A stretch of DNA of 12,979 nucleotides from Zeimonas sp041678445 (GCA_041678445.1 JBAYOD010000077.1:1-12979), one strand, 5' to 3'. Positions 1 through 7,097 are shown, counted from the first letter of the stretch. Notes: generated from the letters alone by a model not told the origin. Translations and numbers: made by a program.

Positions 1-5
1 ATTCT

Positions 6-165
6 CGCGGCGTCCTGTCTGAGCGCAGCGAGCGACGCGCAAGCGGCGGGAGCGAAGCGAGTTACGCCGCGCAGCCAGGAACCCGAGCACCGAGGGCAGC
101 CCCGCGCAGCGGGGCCAAGCACCGGCGCCGGCCAGGCAAAGCCTCTCGCACCTTGGCTGCCCTTG
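6..165. other. Structured non-coding region with nested inverted repeats
   Basis: No credible gene lies here. The stretch is dense in self-complementary DNA. CGCGGCGT at 6-13 pairs with ACGCCGCG at 64-71. GCCCCGC at 99-105 pairs with GCGGGGC at 109-115 around a 3-base loop. Positions 91-101 can pair with 155-165 over 11 positions, including one G-U wobble. There is also an imperfect direct repeat of GAGCGNAGCGAG at 21-32 and 50-61. It lies downstream of the EF-G-like gene and may be its 3' untranslated region, or the end of whatever lies left of the window. Some complementarity is expected by chance at this GC content. Confidence 0.4.
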
Positions 166-183
166 CCGTTCGAATGCGAACGG
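166..183. other. Perfect 7-bp hairpin just after the EF-G-like gene
   Basis: CCGTTCG, loop AATG, CGAACGG forms a perfect stem that begins three bases past the stop codon of the minus-strand EF-G-like gene. No run of T follows on the minus strand, so it is not a classical intrinsic terminator. It may protect the 3' end of the transcript or act with other factors in termination. Confidence 0.45.
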
Positions 184-186
184 GGA

Positions 187-2271
187 TCAGTCGTCGGCCG
201 GTTTCCAGGCGGCCCGCAGCCGCGCCTGGACGGGGGGCGGAGCTTCTTCGTAGCCGAGCAGTTCGAGCGTATAGCCGCCCTGGCCGCCGGTCAGCGCTTT
301 CAGCCGGCCCTGGAAATCGTCGAGTTCGGCCATCGGCGCCCGTGCGCTCAGTGTCACCATGCCCGCGCGGGCAGCGCCCGAACCCGAGACCTGGCCACGG
401 CGCGCGGACAACTCGCCGCTGACTGCGCCGATCGCGGTTTCGGGGATCGACAGCTCGAGGGCGACGATCGGTTCGAGCACGACGGGGCGGGCGCGCGCTG
501 CCGCATCCAGGAAGGCCTTGCGCCCGGCGGTGATGAAGGCGATTTCCTTGCCGTCGACCGGATGGGTCTTGCCATCGTAGACCGTGACGGCGACATCCTG
601 GACCGGAAAACCGGCCACTGCGCCCTCGGTCAGCGCCTGGCGCACGCCCTTTTCGACGGCTCCGATGAACGGCCCGGGAATCGCGCCGCCCTTGACCTCG
701 TTGTCGAAGCGGAAACCCTCGCCGCGTGCCAGCGGCGCGACCCGCAGGAACACCTCGCCGAACTGGCCGGCGCCGCCGCTCTGCTTCTTGTGTCGATGGT
801 GGCCCTCGGCCGCCCCGGTCAGGGTTTCGCGGTACGGGATGGTGGGCGGATGGACCTCGACCTCGACCTGGTAGGTCGAGCGGATCCGTTCGAGTGCCCC
901 GTCCACGTGCAGCTCACCTAGTCCGCGAATCACGGCCTCGTGCGTCGTCGGGTCGTGTTCGATGCTCAGGCTCGGGTCTTCGAGCACGAGCCGCTGGAGC
1001 ACCTTGGCGAGCTTCTGCTCGTCGCCCCGGCGCACGGTCTTCAGCGCCAGGCCATAGACCGCGTGCGGGATCGGCAGCGGCCTGAAATGGATGCTGGCAT
1101 CCTCGGGAGCGTCGTGCAGCACCATGTCGAAACCGAGCTCGTCGAGCCGGGTCAGCGCGCAGATCTCGCCGGGCCCGGCTGCCGCCAGCGGCGTCTGCTC
1201 GCGGCCCTGCAGCAGGTAGGGCGTGCCGATGCGCACGGCCTTGCGCGCTTCGCCGGCGTACAGCGCGGCGCCTGGCCGCAGCGTGCCCTGATGCACGCGC
1301 ACGATGCCGATCCGGCCGGCGTAGGGGTCGACCTCGACCTTGAAGACATGGGCGAGCACGTGGTCGTCGGCTGCCCGGCTGCTGGTGAAGGCCTCGGCAT
1401 CCTGCGCTTCGCCCGCCGGCCAGCGCTCGAACAGCGGCAGATTGCCTTCGAGCGGACTCGGACACATCCGCACGATGAAATCGGCCAGCTCGGTGATGCC
1501 GACGCCGGTACGGGCCGAGGTGAACAGCACCGGAACGATGTGCGCCTCGCGCAGTGCGTGCTCGAAGGCATCGTGCAGCACGGTCTCGTCGATTTCTTCA
1601 CCGGCCAGGTAGCGCTCGGTGAGCGCGTCGTCGAGCTCGACGATCTGCTCGATCAGCGCGCTGTGGGCGGGGCCGACCGCATCGAAATCGGTCGCCGGTC
1701 CGGCCGGTGTCTCGCCCGGTGCCTCGGGCGGTTCACCCGGTCCGGCCAGACAGTCGGCGACGCCGCTACCCCCGCCGGTCGGCAGATTGACCGGCAGGCA
1801 TTCGCGGCCGAAGGCTGCACGGATCTCTTCGAGCCGCGCCGACAGGTCGGTGTCGGGGGCGTCGATCTGGTTGACGATCACGATCCGGCACAGCCCGCGG
1901 GTCTGGGCGAGCAGGCCGGTGCGCCGCGTGCCGGGCTCGATGCCGCGCCGGGCATCGACGACGAGGGCGACCGTCTCGACCGCGTCGAGCGCCGCCAGCG
2001 CCCGTCCGGCGAAGTCGGGATAACCCGGAGTGTCGAGCAGATGTGCCCGCACGCCATCGCGCTCGAAGTGCGCGCAGGCCACTTGCAGCGAATGGCCGTT
2101 GGCCTTCTCGAGCGGGTCATGGTCGCAGACGGTATCGCCGCGTGCGACGCTGCCCGCGCTGGGGATCGCCCCGGTAGCGGCAAGCAGTGCCTCGATCAGG
2201 GTGGTCTTGCCGACGCCCGCATGGCCGACGAAGGCCAGCGTGCGCAGGTTCACGCTCGGGTGGGCTGACAT
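187..2271 (-). CDS. EF-G-like translational GTPase paralogue (EF-G2/FusA2 type)
   Basis: A 694-residue protein with the full EF-G layout: G domain (about 1-290), beta-barrel domain II (about 305-385), domains III-V to the C terminus. The P-loop GHAGVGKT is at 16-23. Three canonical features differ from true EF-G. Switch I has NGHSL (58-62) instead of RGITI. G3 reads DTPGY (80-84), with Tyr where EF-G has the catalytic His. G4 is NQID (134-137) rather than NKxD. The TSA of G5 is at 251-253. The DTPGY form is known from the EF-G2/FusA2 subfamily, whose cellular role is poorly defined, so this is probably not the main elongation factor. The ATG is preceded by AGGGAGG five bases upstream. It follows ybeY by 69 bases on the same strand and may be cotranscribed with it. 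The family call is firm; the function is not. Confidence 0.9.
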   Translation of the reverse strand: MSAHPSVNLRTLAFVGHAGVGKTTLIEALLAATGAIPSAGSVARGDTVCDHDPLEKANGHSLQVACAHFERDGVRAHLLDTPGYPDFAGRALAALDAVETVALVVDARRGIEPGTRRTGLLAQTRGLCRIVIVNQIDAPDTDLSARLEEIRAAFGRECLPVNLPTGGGSGVADCLAGPGEPPEAPGETPAGPATDFDAVGPAHSALIEQIVELDDALTERYLAGEEIDETVLHDAFEHALREAHIVPVLFTSARTGVGITELADFIVRMCPSPLEGNLPLFERWPAGEAQDAEAFTSSRAADDHVLAHVFKVEVDPYAGRIGIVRVHQGTLRPGAALYAGEARKAVRIGTPYLLQGREQTPLAAAGPGEICALTRLDELGFDMVLHDAPEDASIHFRPLPIPHAVYGLALKTVRRGDEQKLAKVLQRLVLEDPSLSIEHDPTTHEAVIRGLGELHVDGALERIRSTYQVEVEVHPPTIPYRETLTGAAEGHHRHKKQSGGAGQFGEVFLRVAPLARGEGFRFDNEVKGGAIPGPFIGAVEKGVRQALTEGAVAGFPVQDVAVTVYDGKTHPVDGKEIAFITAGRKAFLDAAARARPVVLEPIVALELSIPETAIGAVSGELSARRGQVSGSGAARAGMVTLSARAPMAELDDFQGRLKALTGGQGGYTLELLGYEEAPPPVQARLRAAWKPADD

Positions 2272-2340
2272 CCATGCCTCCCTTGTGTCGGGGTCTGGCG
2301 TAGGATGAAGCGATCCGGCGGCCGGCGCAAGCCTCGGGCC

Positions 2341-2853
2341 TCAGCCCTGGTAGGGGTCGGGAATCCTGAAACGCCCGAGCAGCCGGGTTTCGAGCGCCTG
2401 CATGATCTGCGCCGGCTCGTCGTGTTCGTGGTCGTGGCCGCAGGCGTGCAGGACGCCGTGGATCACCAGGTGGGCAAGGTGGTGGGCCAGCGGAATGTTG
2501 CGTTCGCGCGCCTCGCGCTCGAGCACCGGCAGGCAGATCACGATGTCGGCAACGACCTCGGGCAGCCCGGGCGCACCCGGCGCCATGTCTTCGGCCGAAA
2601 GCGCGTAGACGAAGCTCAGGACATTGGTCGGATAGTCGCGGCCCCGGTAGGCGTGATTGAGCTGCCGGCCTTCGGCTTCGCCGACGAAGCGCAGCGTCAG
2701 CGCGGCGTCGGCGTCGATCGCGGCGGCCACCCAGCGGCGCAGCTGGGCGCGCGAGGCCGGCAGCGCTGCGATGCCGTCGCCGCGCTGCAGGGCCAGCGAC
2801 AGCGCCGGCGGCCGCTTGCGGGGCTCAGTCCTGCCGGCTCGCGAAGCGCTCAT
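2341..2853 (-). CDS. ybeY: Endoribonuclease / rRNA maturation factor YbeY
   Basis: A 170-residue cytoplasmic metalloprotein of the UPF0054 family, involved in 16S rRNA 3'-end maturation and ribosome quality control. The metal-binding signature H-x3-H-x5-H is at His132, His136 and His142 (HGVLHACGHDH), and the family's conserved RGRDYPTNVLSF segment is at 70-81. The chosen ATG lies inside the end of the phoH-like gene, a 29-base overlap, and has no clear Shine-Dalgarno sequence. This suggests translational coupling. The first 15 or so residues are basic and poorly conserved, so a start a few codons later is possible. In many proteobacteria ybeX/corC comes next; here the EF-G-like gene does. 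Confidence 0.95.
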   Translation of the reverse strand: MSASRAGRTEPRKRPPALSLALQRGDGIAALPASRAQLRRWVAAAIDADAALTLRFVGEAEGRQLNHAYRGRDYPTNVLSFVYALSAEDMAPGAPGLPEVVADIVICLPVLEREARERNIPLAHHLAHLVIHGVLHACGHDHEHDEPAQIMQALETRLLGRFRIPDPYQG

Positions 2854-3802
2854 AGGCGTCGACGATCCGGGCCACCAGCGGATGGCGCACCACGTCGCTG
2901 CTGTCGAACTCGACGAAGCTGAGTCCGCGCAGGCCCTGCAGCACCCGGCGCGCCTCGATCAGGCCCGAGGCCTGGCCGCGCGGCAGGTCGACCTGGGTGG
3001 CGTCGCCCGTGACGACCGCCCGCGAACCGAAGCCGATCCGCGTCAGGAACATCTTCATCTGCTCGGGCGTGGTGTTCTGCGCTTCGTCGAGGATGATGAA
3101 GGCGTTGTTCAGCGTGCGCCCGCGCATGTAGGCCAGCGGTGCGATCTCGATTGCCTGCTTGTCGAACATGCGCGCGGTGCGCTCGAAGCCGAGCAGGTCG
3201 TAGAGCGCGTCGTACAGCGGGCGCAGGTAGGGGTCGACCTTCTGGGCGAGGTCGCCGGGCAGGAAGCCCAGCCGCTCACCGGCCTCGACTGCCGGCCGGG
3301 TCAGCACGATGCGCTGGATCAGGTCGCGCTCGAGGGCGTCGACCGCGCAGGCCACGGCCAGATAGGTCTTGCCGGTGCCGGCCGGGCCGATGCCGAAGGT
3401 GATGTCGTGCGAGAGGATCTTGCGCAGGTATTCGCGCTGGCGCGGCGTGCGCCCCTGCAGGTCGCTGCGCCGGGTCTGCAGGACCGGTGACTCCTCCTCG
3501 TCGGGCTGCACGCCGCCTGCCAGCGGTGCGCGCCGCTCGACCAGGCCGAGCTGGATGTCGTCGAGCGACAGCGGGTTCTCCGAGAGCGTCCAGAAGTGCT
3601 CGAGCGTGGCCCGTGCCTGGCGGGCTGCCGGGGCCGGGCCGTCGATCGAGAACACGTCGCCCTTGCGCGCGATGCGCACGTCGAAGGTTTCCTCGATCTG
3701 GCGCAGGTTCTGGTCGAGGGGTCCGCACAGATTGGCCAGCCGCCGGTTGTCGGCGGGGGTCGGGCTGAATTCCAGTGTCTTGGCTTTCAAGGGGGAGATC
3801 AC
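2825..3802 (-). CDS. ybeZ: PhoH-like ATPase (YbeZ)
   Basis: A 325-residue PhoH-family P-loop ATPase. An N-terminal region (about 1-90) resembles an RNA-binding KH-like segment. The PhoH core follows with Walker A GPAGTGKT at 139-146 and Walker B IILDEAQ at 236-242. A conserved TRPAVEAGERLGFLPG block is at 168-183, and GDATQVDLPRG at 266-276. YbeZ is thought to act with YbeY in RNA metabolism, which the gene order supports. The start is the GTG whose last two bases fall in the TGA of miaB (GTGA overlap, 3799-3802). No Shine-Dalgarno sequence is visible, so translation is probably coupled to miaB. The frame stays open upstream inside miaB, but that part matches no known protein and is an artefact. 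Confidence 0.93.
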   Translation of the reverse strand: MISPLKAKTLEFSPTPADNRRLANLCGPLDQNLRQIEETFDVRIARKGDVFSIDGPAPAARQARATLEHFWTLSENPLSLDDIQLGLVERRAPLAGGVQPDEEESPVLQTRRSDLQGRTPRQREYLRKILSHDITFGIGPAGTGKTYLAVACAVDALERDLIQRIVLTRPAVEAGERLGFLPGDLAQKVDPYLRPLYDALYDLLGFERTARMFDKQAIEIAPLAYMRGRTLNNAFIILDEAQNTTPEQMKMFLTRIGFGSRAVVTGDATQVDLPRGQASGLIEARRVLQGLRGLSFVEFDSSDVVRHPLVARIVDAYERFASRQD

Positions 3803-5157
3803 AGGGGAAGCGAGGACGCATGCTCGCGGGTGATGACTTCGCCGCGCAGCGAATGCGGCAGGGCGGCGGTGATCCGGACGTCGACGAAAGTCCCGAGCAG
3901 CCGCTCGGGGCCGGCGAAATTGACGACCCGGTTGTTGTCGGTGCGGCCCGACAGTTCGCTGGCGTTCTTGCGGGCGCGGCCGTCGACCAGCACGCGCTGC
4001 ACGGTGCCGACCATCGCCGCGCTGATTCGCGCGGCATTGGCGTCGATCGCTGCCTGCAGCCGCTGCAGCCGATCGAGCTTGATCGCCTGCGGCGTGTCGT
4101 CGGGCAGGTCGGCTGCCGGTGTGCCGGGGCGGGCGCTGTAGACGAACGAGAACGACTGGTCGAAGCCGACATCGTCGACGAGCTTCAGCGTGCGTTCGAA
4201 ATCCTGCTCGGTTTCGCCGGGAAAGCCGACGATGAAGTCCGACGACAGGCTGATGTCCGGGCGGGCCGCCCGCAGCCGGCGGATGATCGACTTGTATTCG
4301 AGCGTGGTGTAGGCGCGTTTCATTGCCGCCAGCACGCGGTCGGACCCCGACTGCACCGGCAGGTGGACGTGGCTGACCAGCTTGGGGAGGCTCGCATAGG
4401 CGTCGATCAGCCGTTGCGTGAATTCGTTCGGGTGCGAGGTCGTGTAGCGGATGCGCTCGATGCCGGGAATCTCGGCAACGTATTCGAGCAGCAGCGCGAA
4501 GTCGGCCGGCTCGCCATCGGCCATCGGGCCGAGATAGGCGTTGACGTTCTGGCCGAGCAGCGTGATCTCGCGCACGCCCTGGGCGGCCAGCCCGGCAACC
4601 TCGGTCAGCACATCCTCGAACGGGCGCGACATCTCTTCGCCGCGCGTATACGGAACGACGCAGAAGCTGCAGTATTTCGAACAGCCTTCCATGATCGACA
4701 CGAAGGCCGTATGGCCGTCGACGCGGGCCGGCGGCAGATTGTCGAACTTCTCGATCTCGGGAAAGCTGATGTCGACCTGGGGCTTGCCGCTGGCGCGCCG
4801 CTGCGCGATCAGCTCCGGCAGCCGGTGCAGCGTCTGCGGGCCGAAGACCACGTCGACGTAGGGCGCCCGCGCGATGATCGCCGCGCCTTCCTGGCTGGCC
4901 ACGCAGCCGCCCACGCCGACGATCAGTCCGGGGCGCTCGCGCTTGAGCGAACGGACGCGGCCGAGGTCGGAAAAGACCTTCTCCTGCGCCTTCTCGCGCA
5001 CCGAGCAGGTGTTGAACAGGATAATGTCGGCCTGGGCCGGATCGTCGGTCGGCTCGACGCCTTCGGCCTCGGCGAGCACGTCGGCCATGCGGTCCGAGTC
5101 GTACTCGTTCATCTGGCAGCCGAAGGTCTTGATATAGAGCTTGCGGGTCACGGGCAT
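3799..5157 (-). CDS. miaB: tRNA-2-methylthio-N6-isopentenyladenosine synthase MiaB
   Basis: A 452-residue radical-SAM methylthiotransferase that adds the 2-methylthio group to i6A37 in tRNAs reading UNN codons. The N-terminal UPF0004 domain carries the auxiliary cluster cysteines Cys14 (FGCQMN), Cys51 (NTCSVR) and Cys85 (GGCVA). The radical-SAM triad CxxxCxxC is at Cys159, Cys163 and Cys166. The C-terminal 65 or so residues fit a TRAM RNA-binding domain. Length is normal for the family. The ATG has AAGG in the adjoining repeat unit as a modest ribosome-binding site. It is the first protein gene after the tRNA gene (43 bases, no terminator between), so it is probably read from the tRNA promoter. 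Confidence 0.97.
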   Translation of the reverse strand: MPVTRKLYIKTFGCQMNEYDSDRMADVLAEAEGVEPTDDPAQADIILFNTCSVREKAQEKVFSDLGRVRSLKRERPGLIVGVGGCVASQEGAAIIARAPYVDVVFGPQTLHRLPELIAQRRASGKPQVDISFPEIEKFDNLPPARVDGHTAFVSIMEGCSKYCSFCVVPYTRGEEMSRPFEDVLTEVAGLAAQGVREITLLGQNVNAYLGPMADGEPADFALLLEYVAEIPGIERIRYTTSHPNEFTQRLIDAYASLPKLVSHVHLPVQSGSDRVLAAMKRAYTTLEYKSIIRRLRAARPDISLSSDFIVGFPGETEQDFERTLKLVDDVGFDQSFSFVYSARPGTPAADLPDDTPQAIKLDRLQRLQAAIDANAARISAAMVGTVQRVLVDGRARKNASELSGRTDNNRVVNFAGPERLLGTFVDVRITAALPHSLRGEVITREHASSLPL

Positions 5158-5197
5158 TGCTGCGCCTTGGTCGCCAGTGCTGCGCCTCGGTCGCCGG
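5158..5197. repeat. Two-copy 20-bp tandem duplication at the miaB start
   Basis: Bases 5158-5177 and 5178-5197 are head-to-tail copies, identical at 18 of 20 positions (T/C at the 11th base, A/G at the 19th). The first copy abuts the miaB ATG and contains its presumed ribosome-binding site (AAGG on the minus strand). The second carries GAGG at the same place. The repeat fills almost all the space between the tRNA and miaB. Confidence 0.85.
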
Positions 5198-5200
5198 GAG

Positions 5201-5277
5201 TGGTAGAGATGGGTGGGCTTGAACCACCGACCTCGGCATTATGAGTGCCGCGCTCTAACCAGCTGAGCTACATCTCC
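5201..5277 (-). tRNA. tRNA with CAU anticodon, probably elongator tRNA-Met
   Basis: A complete 77-base cloverleaf on the minus strand. The acceptor stem GGAGATG/CATCTCT has a G1-U72 wobble. The D arm is GCTC/GAGC with a GG in the loop. The anticodon stem CGGCA/TGCCG carries loop CTCATAA, giving anticodon CAU. The T arm is GGTGG/CCACC with loop TTCAAGC. Discriminator A and CCA are encoded. It lacks the C1-A72 mismatch and the three G-C pairs of an initiator, so it is an elongator. A CAU anticodon could also belong to tRNA-Ile2 (lysidine-modified); the body looks more like elongator Met, but this is not settled from sequence alone. Confidence 0.93.
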
Positions 5278-5330
5278 ACGGGTTGCCTGCCCGGCACATG
5301 TCGTGCCGTCGTTCAGGACACGGGCTCCGG

Positions 5331-5358
5331 CGACTGCCCGAAGCCGACTGCCTGAAGC
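5331..5358. repeat. Two-copy 14-bp tandem repeat in the tRNA leader
   Basis: CGACTGCCCGAAGC (5331-5344) is followed directly by CGACTGCCTGAAGC (5345-5358), 13 of 14 bases identical. It lies between the predicted tRNA promoter and the tRNA 5' end, in sequence that would be removed from the precursor by RNase P. Confidence 0.8.
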
Positions 5359-5374
5359 GGATGCCAAGCCGTAC

Positions 5375-5403
5375 ATTCTGACTGGCGGGCGGCATCGTGT
5401 CAA
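5375..5403 (-). promoter_or_regulatory. Sigma70-type promoter for tRNA-miaB-ybeZ-ybeY
   Basis: On the minus strand a perfect -35 box TTGACA (5398-5403) is followed by a 17-base spacer and the -10 box CAGAAT (5375-5380, 4 of 6). It starts four bases after the pyrF stop codon, giving a precursor with about 90 bases ahead of the tRNA. No terminator is visible between the tRNA and miaB, so it probably serves the downstream protein genes too. Confidence 0.65.
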
Positions 5404-5406
5404 GAA

Positions 5407-6231
5407 TCAGGCGGCTGCCCGGCGCAGCGCATCGCGGGTCTCACGGGCCACGCGAGCCGCCGCCTCGGCCCAGTCGGCGCCGCCGCTCGCATAGAGGATC
5501 GCGCGCGACGAATTGACCAGCATGCCCGGGCTGGAGCGGGCCCGTCCGGCCTGCACCGTCGCGTCGATGTTGCCGCCCTGGGCGCCGATGCCGGGCACCA
5601 GCAGCGGCATTTCGCCGACCAGGGCGCGGACCCGGGCCAGTTCGGCCGGAAAGGTCGCGCCGACCACCAGACCGAGCTGGCCGCCGCGGTTCCAGTCGCC
5701 GGCTGCCAGCCGGGCGACCCGCTCGAACAGGCGCTCGCCGGTGTCGAGTTCGAGAGCCTGCAGGTCGCTGCCGCCCGGATTCGAGGTCCGGCACAGCAGG
5801 AAGACGCCGCGCCCGGGCCGCGCCAGCCAGGGTTCGATCGAATCGAAGCCCATGTACGGGTTGACCGTGACGGCGTCGGCCTGGTAGCGGTCGAAGGCTT
5901 CGATCACATAGCGCTCGGCCGTGGCGCCGATGTCGCCGCGCTTGCCGTCGAGCACCACCGGGATGCCAGGGTGCTTGCGGTGGATGTGCGCGATCAGGGC
6001 TTCGAGCTGGGTCTCGGCGCGGGCGGCGGCGAAGTAGGCCATCTGGGGCTTGAACGCGCAGGCGAAGGGCGCCGTGGCGTCGGCGATTCCCCGGCAGAAG
6101 GCCAGGACTGTGTCGGGATCGTCGGGCGCGCCGAGGGTCGCGGGCAGCTTCGCGGGGTCGGGGTCGAGCCCGACGCACAGCATCGAGTCCGATTTCCGCC
6201 AGGCCTGTTCGAGCGATGAGAGGAAATCCAA
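5407..6231 (-). CDS. pyrF: Orotidine 5'-phosphate decarboxylase
   Basis: A 274-residue protein that converts OMP to UMP, the last step of de novo pyrimidine synthesis, in the cytosol. It belongs to the longer type-2 OMP decarboxylases: CVGLDPDP is at 19-26, and the catalytic signature DGKRGDIGATA is at 95-105, with the proton-donating Lys97 and the paired aspartates Asp95 and Asp100. Further conserved blocks are VNPYMG and LVPGIGAQGG. The start is a TTG, chosen because GGAG (6239-6242) sits seven bases upstream and the protein aligns from there. It stands alone as a gene: the divergent lipoprotein lies upstream and the tRNA promoter directly follows. Confidence 0.96.
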   Translation of the reverse strand: MDFLSSLEQAWRKSDSMLCVGLDPDPAKLPATLGAPDDPDTVLAFCRGIADATAPFACAFKPQMAYFAAARAETQLEALIAHIHRKHPGIPVVLDGKRGDIGATAERYVIEAFDRYQADAVTVNPYMGFDSIEPWLARPGRGVFLLCRTSNPGGSDLQALELDTGERLFERVARLAAGDWNRGGQLGLVVGATFPAELARVRALVGEMPLLVPGIGAQGGNIDATVQAGRARSSPGMLVNSSRAILYASGGADWAEAAARVARETRDALRRAAA

Positions 6232-6307
6232 GGCGAGTCTCCAGGGGAAGGCGGTGAGGAAGGCGGTGATCGGAAATCGGGCATTCTAGCGGCGCTTGCC
6301 GGGCGCT

Positions 6308-6336
6308 CCGGTGGCGGCCGGCCTGCCCGCCACCGG
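6308..6336. repeat. Strong 10-bp inverted repeat between pyrF and the lipoprotein gene
   Basis: CCGGTGGCGG (6308-6317) and CCGCCACCGG (6327-6336) are perfectly complementary around a 9-base loop. It lies between the divergent pyrF and OmpA-like genes, next to the predicted lipoprotein promoter and upstream of a TAGAAT -10-like box for pyrF (6283-6288, minus strand). No T run follows on either strand, so an operator-like or structural role is as likely as termination. Confidence 0.6.
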
Positions 6337-6337
6337 C

Positions 6338-6367
6338 TTGCCCCATGATGCACGGCATCTGGATAAA
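6338..6367 (+). promoter_or_regulatory. Possible sigma70 promoter for the OmpA-like lipoprotein
   Basis: TTGCCC (6338-6343, 4 of 6) and GATAAA (6362-6367, 4 of 6) are separated by 18 bases, in an AT-richer patch of an otherwise GC-rich intergenic region, about 70 bases ahead of the ATG. The match is moderate and other -10 choices overlap it. Confidence 0.35.
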
Positions 6368-6438
6368 ATGAATCTCCGATTCCTCCACCACTGAGCCGGT
6401 CGCGCCCAGGCGTTCCCGGCCCGAAAGGCAGGCATGCA

Positions 6439-7089
6439 ATGAAGAAAGCGATCTCGATCCTTGCCGTCTCGGCGTTTGCGCTGGCCGGCTGCGGAAACAT
6501 GTCCGAAACCCAGCAGCGTACGGCTGTCGGCACCGGGCTCGGTGCGCTGGCCGGCGCTGCCCTGGGCAGCGCAGTCGGCGGCAGCGGCACGGCGACCCGC
6601 AATGCGGCGGTGCTCGGCGCGGCGGCCGGTGGCATCGGCACCTATGTCTGGTCCAGGCGCATGGAAGAACAGAAGCGCGCCATGGAGCAGGCCACGGCCG
6701 GCACTGATGTCGGCGTTACCCAGACCGCCGACAACCAGTTGCGGCTCGACATCCCGAGCGACATCTCGTTCGACGTGGGGCGTGCCGACATCAAGCCGAA
6801 CTTCCGCCCCATCCTCGATCGCTTCGCGCAGACGCTGCAGGAGAATCCGACCACCACGGTGCAGGTCATCGGCCATACCGACAGCACCGGCAGCGATGCC
6901 GTCAACAACCCGCTGTCGGTCAACCGCGCGGCCAGCGTGCGCCAGTATCTGGCCGATCGTGGTGTGAGCCCGTCGCGCATCGGTGTCGACGGCCGCGGTT
7001 CGTTCGAGCCGATTGCCGACAACTCGACGGCAGCGGGCCGGGCCCAGAACCGCCGGGTCGAGATCTACGTCGGCGAGCCGCACAGCTGA
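6439..7089 (+). CDS. OmpA-family lipoprotein with glycine-zipper segment
   Basis: A 216-residue envelope protein. It starts with a lipoprotein signal peptide: two lysines, a hydrophobic core and lipobox LAGC with the lipidated Cys18. The +2 residue is Gly rather than Asp, consistent with outer-membrane sorting. A glycine/alanine-rich stretch (about 30-70) has the spacing of a glycine zipper, which can insert in or associate with membranes. The C-terminal OmpA-like peptidoglycan-binding domain (about 100-214) shows FDVGRADIKP, GHTDSTG (145-151), NPLSVNRAASV (157-167) and NRRVEI (204-209). It resembles YiaD-type proteins that link outer membrane and cell wall. The ATG has a weak AGGCAGG upstream. 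It is a single gene, convergent with groEL. Confidence 0.93.
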   Translation: MKKAISILAVSAFALAGCGNMSETQQRTAVGTGLGALAGAALGSAVGGSGTATRNAAVLGAAAGGIGTYVWSRRMEEQKRAMEQATAGTDVGVTQTADNQLRLDIPSDISFDVGRADIKPNFRPILDRFAQTLQENPTTTVQVIGHTDSTGSDAVNNPLSVNRAASVRQYLADRGVSPSRIGVDGRGSFEPIADNSTAAGRAQNRRVEIYVGEPHS

Positions 7090-7097
7090 TCGCAACG

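Noticed and set aside
940..2268. 442-codon open frame on the plus strand opposite the EF-G-like gene
   Set aside because: It is antisense to a clearly conserved protein, and its translation has no recognisable domain; long shadow frames are expected at this GC content.
2825..5239. An apparent 804-residue fusion upstream of the PhoH-like protein
   Set aside because: The N-terminal part is miaB read in the wrong frame; the PhoH homology begins at the GTG overlapping the miaB stop.
3775..5244. 489-codon plus-strand frame opposite miaB running into the tRNA
   Set aside because: Antisense to miaB, reads through the tRNA gene, and has no recognisable motif.
5303..5494. 63-codon plus-strand frame between the tRNA and pyrF
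   Set aside because: It covers the minus-strand tRNA promoter and the pyrF 3' end, and has no ribosome-binding site or recognisable similarity.
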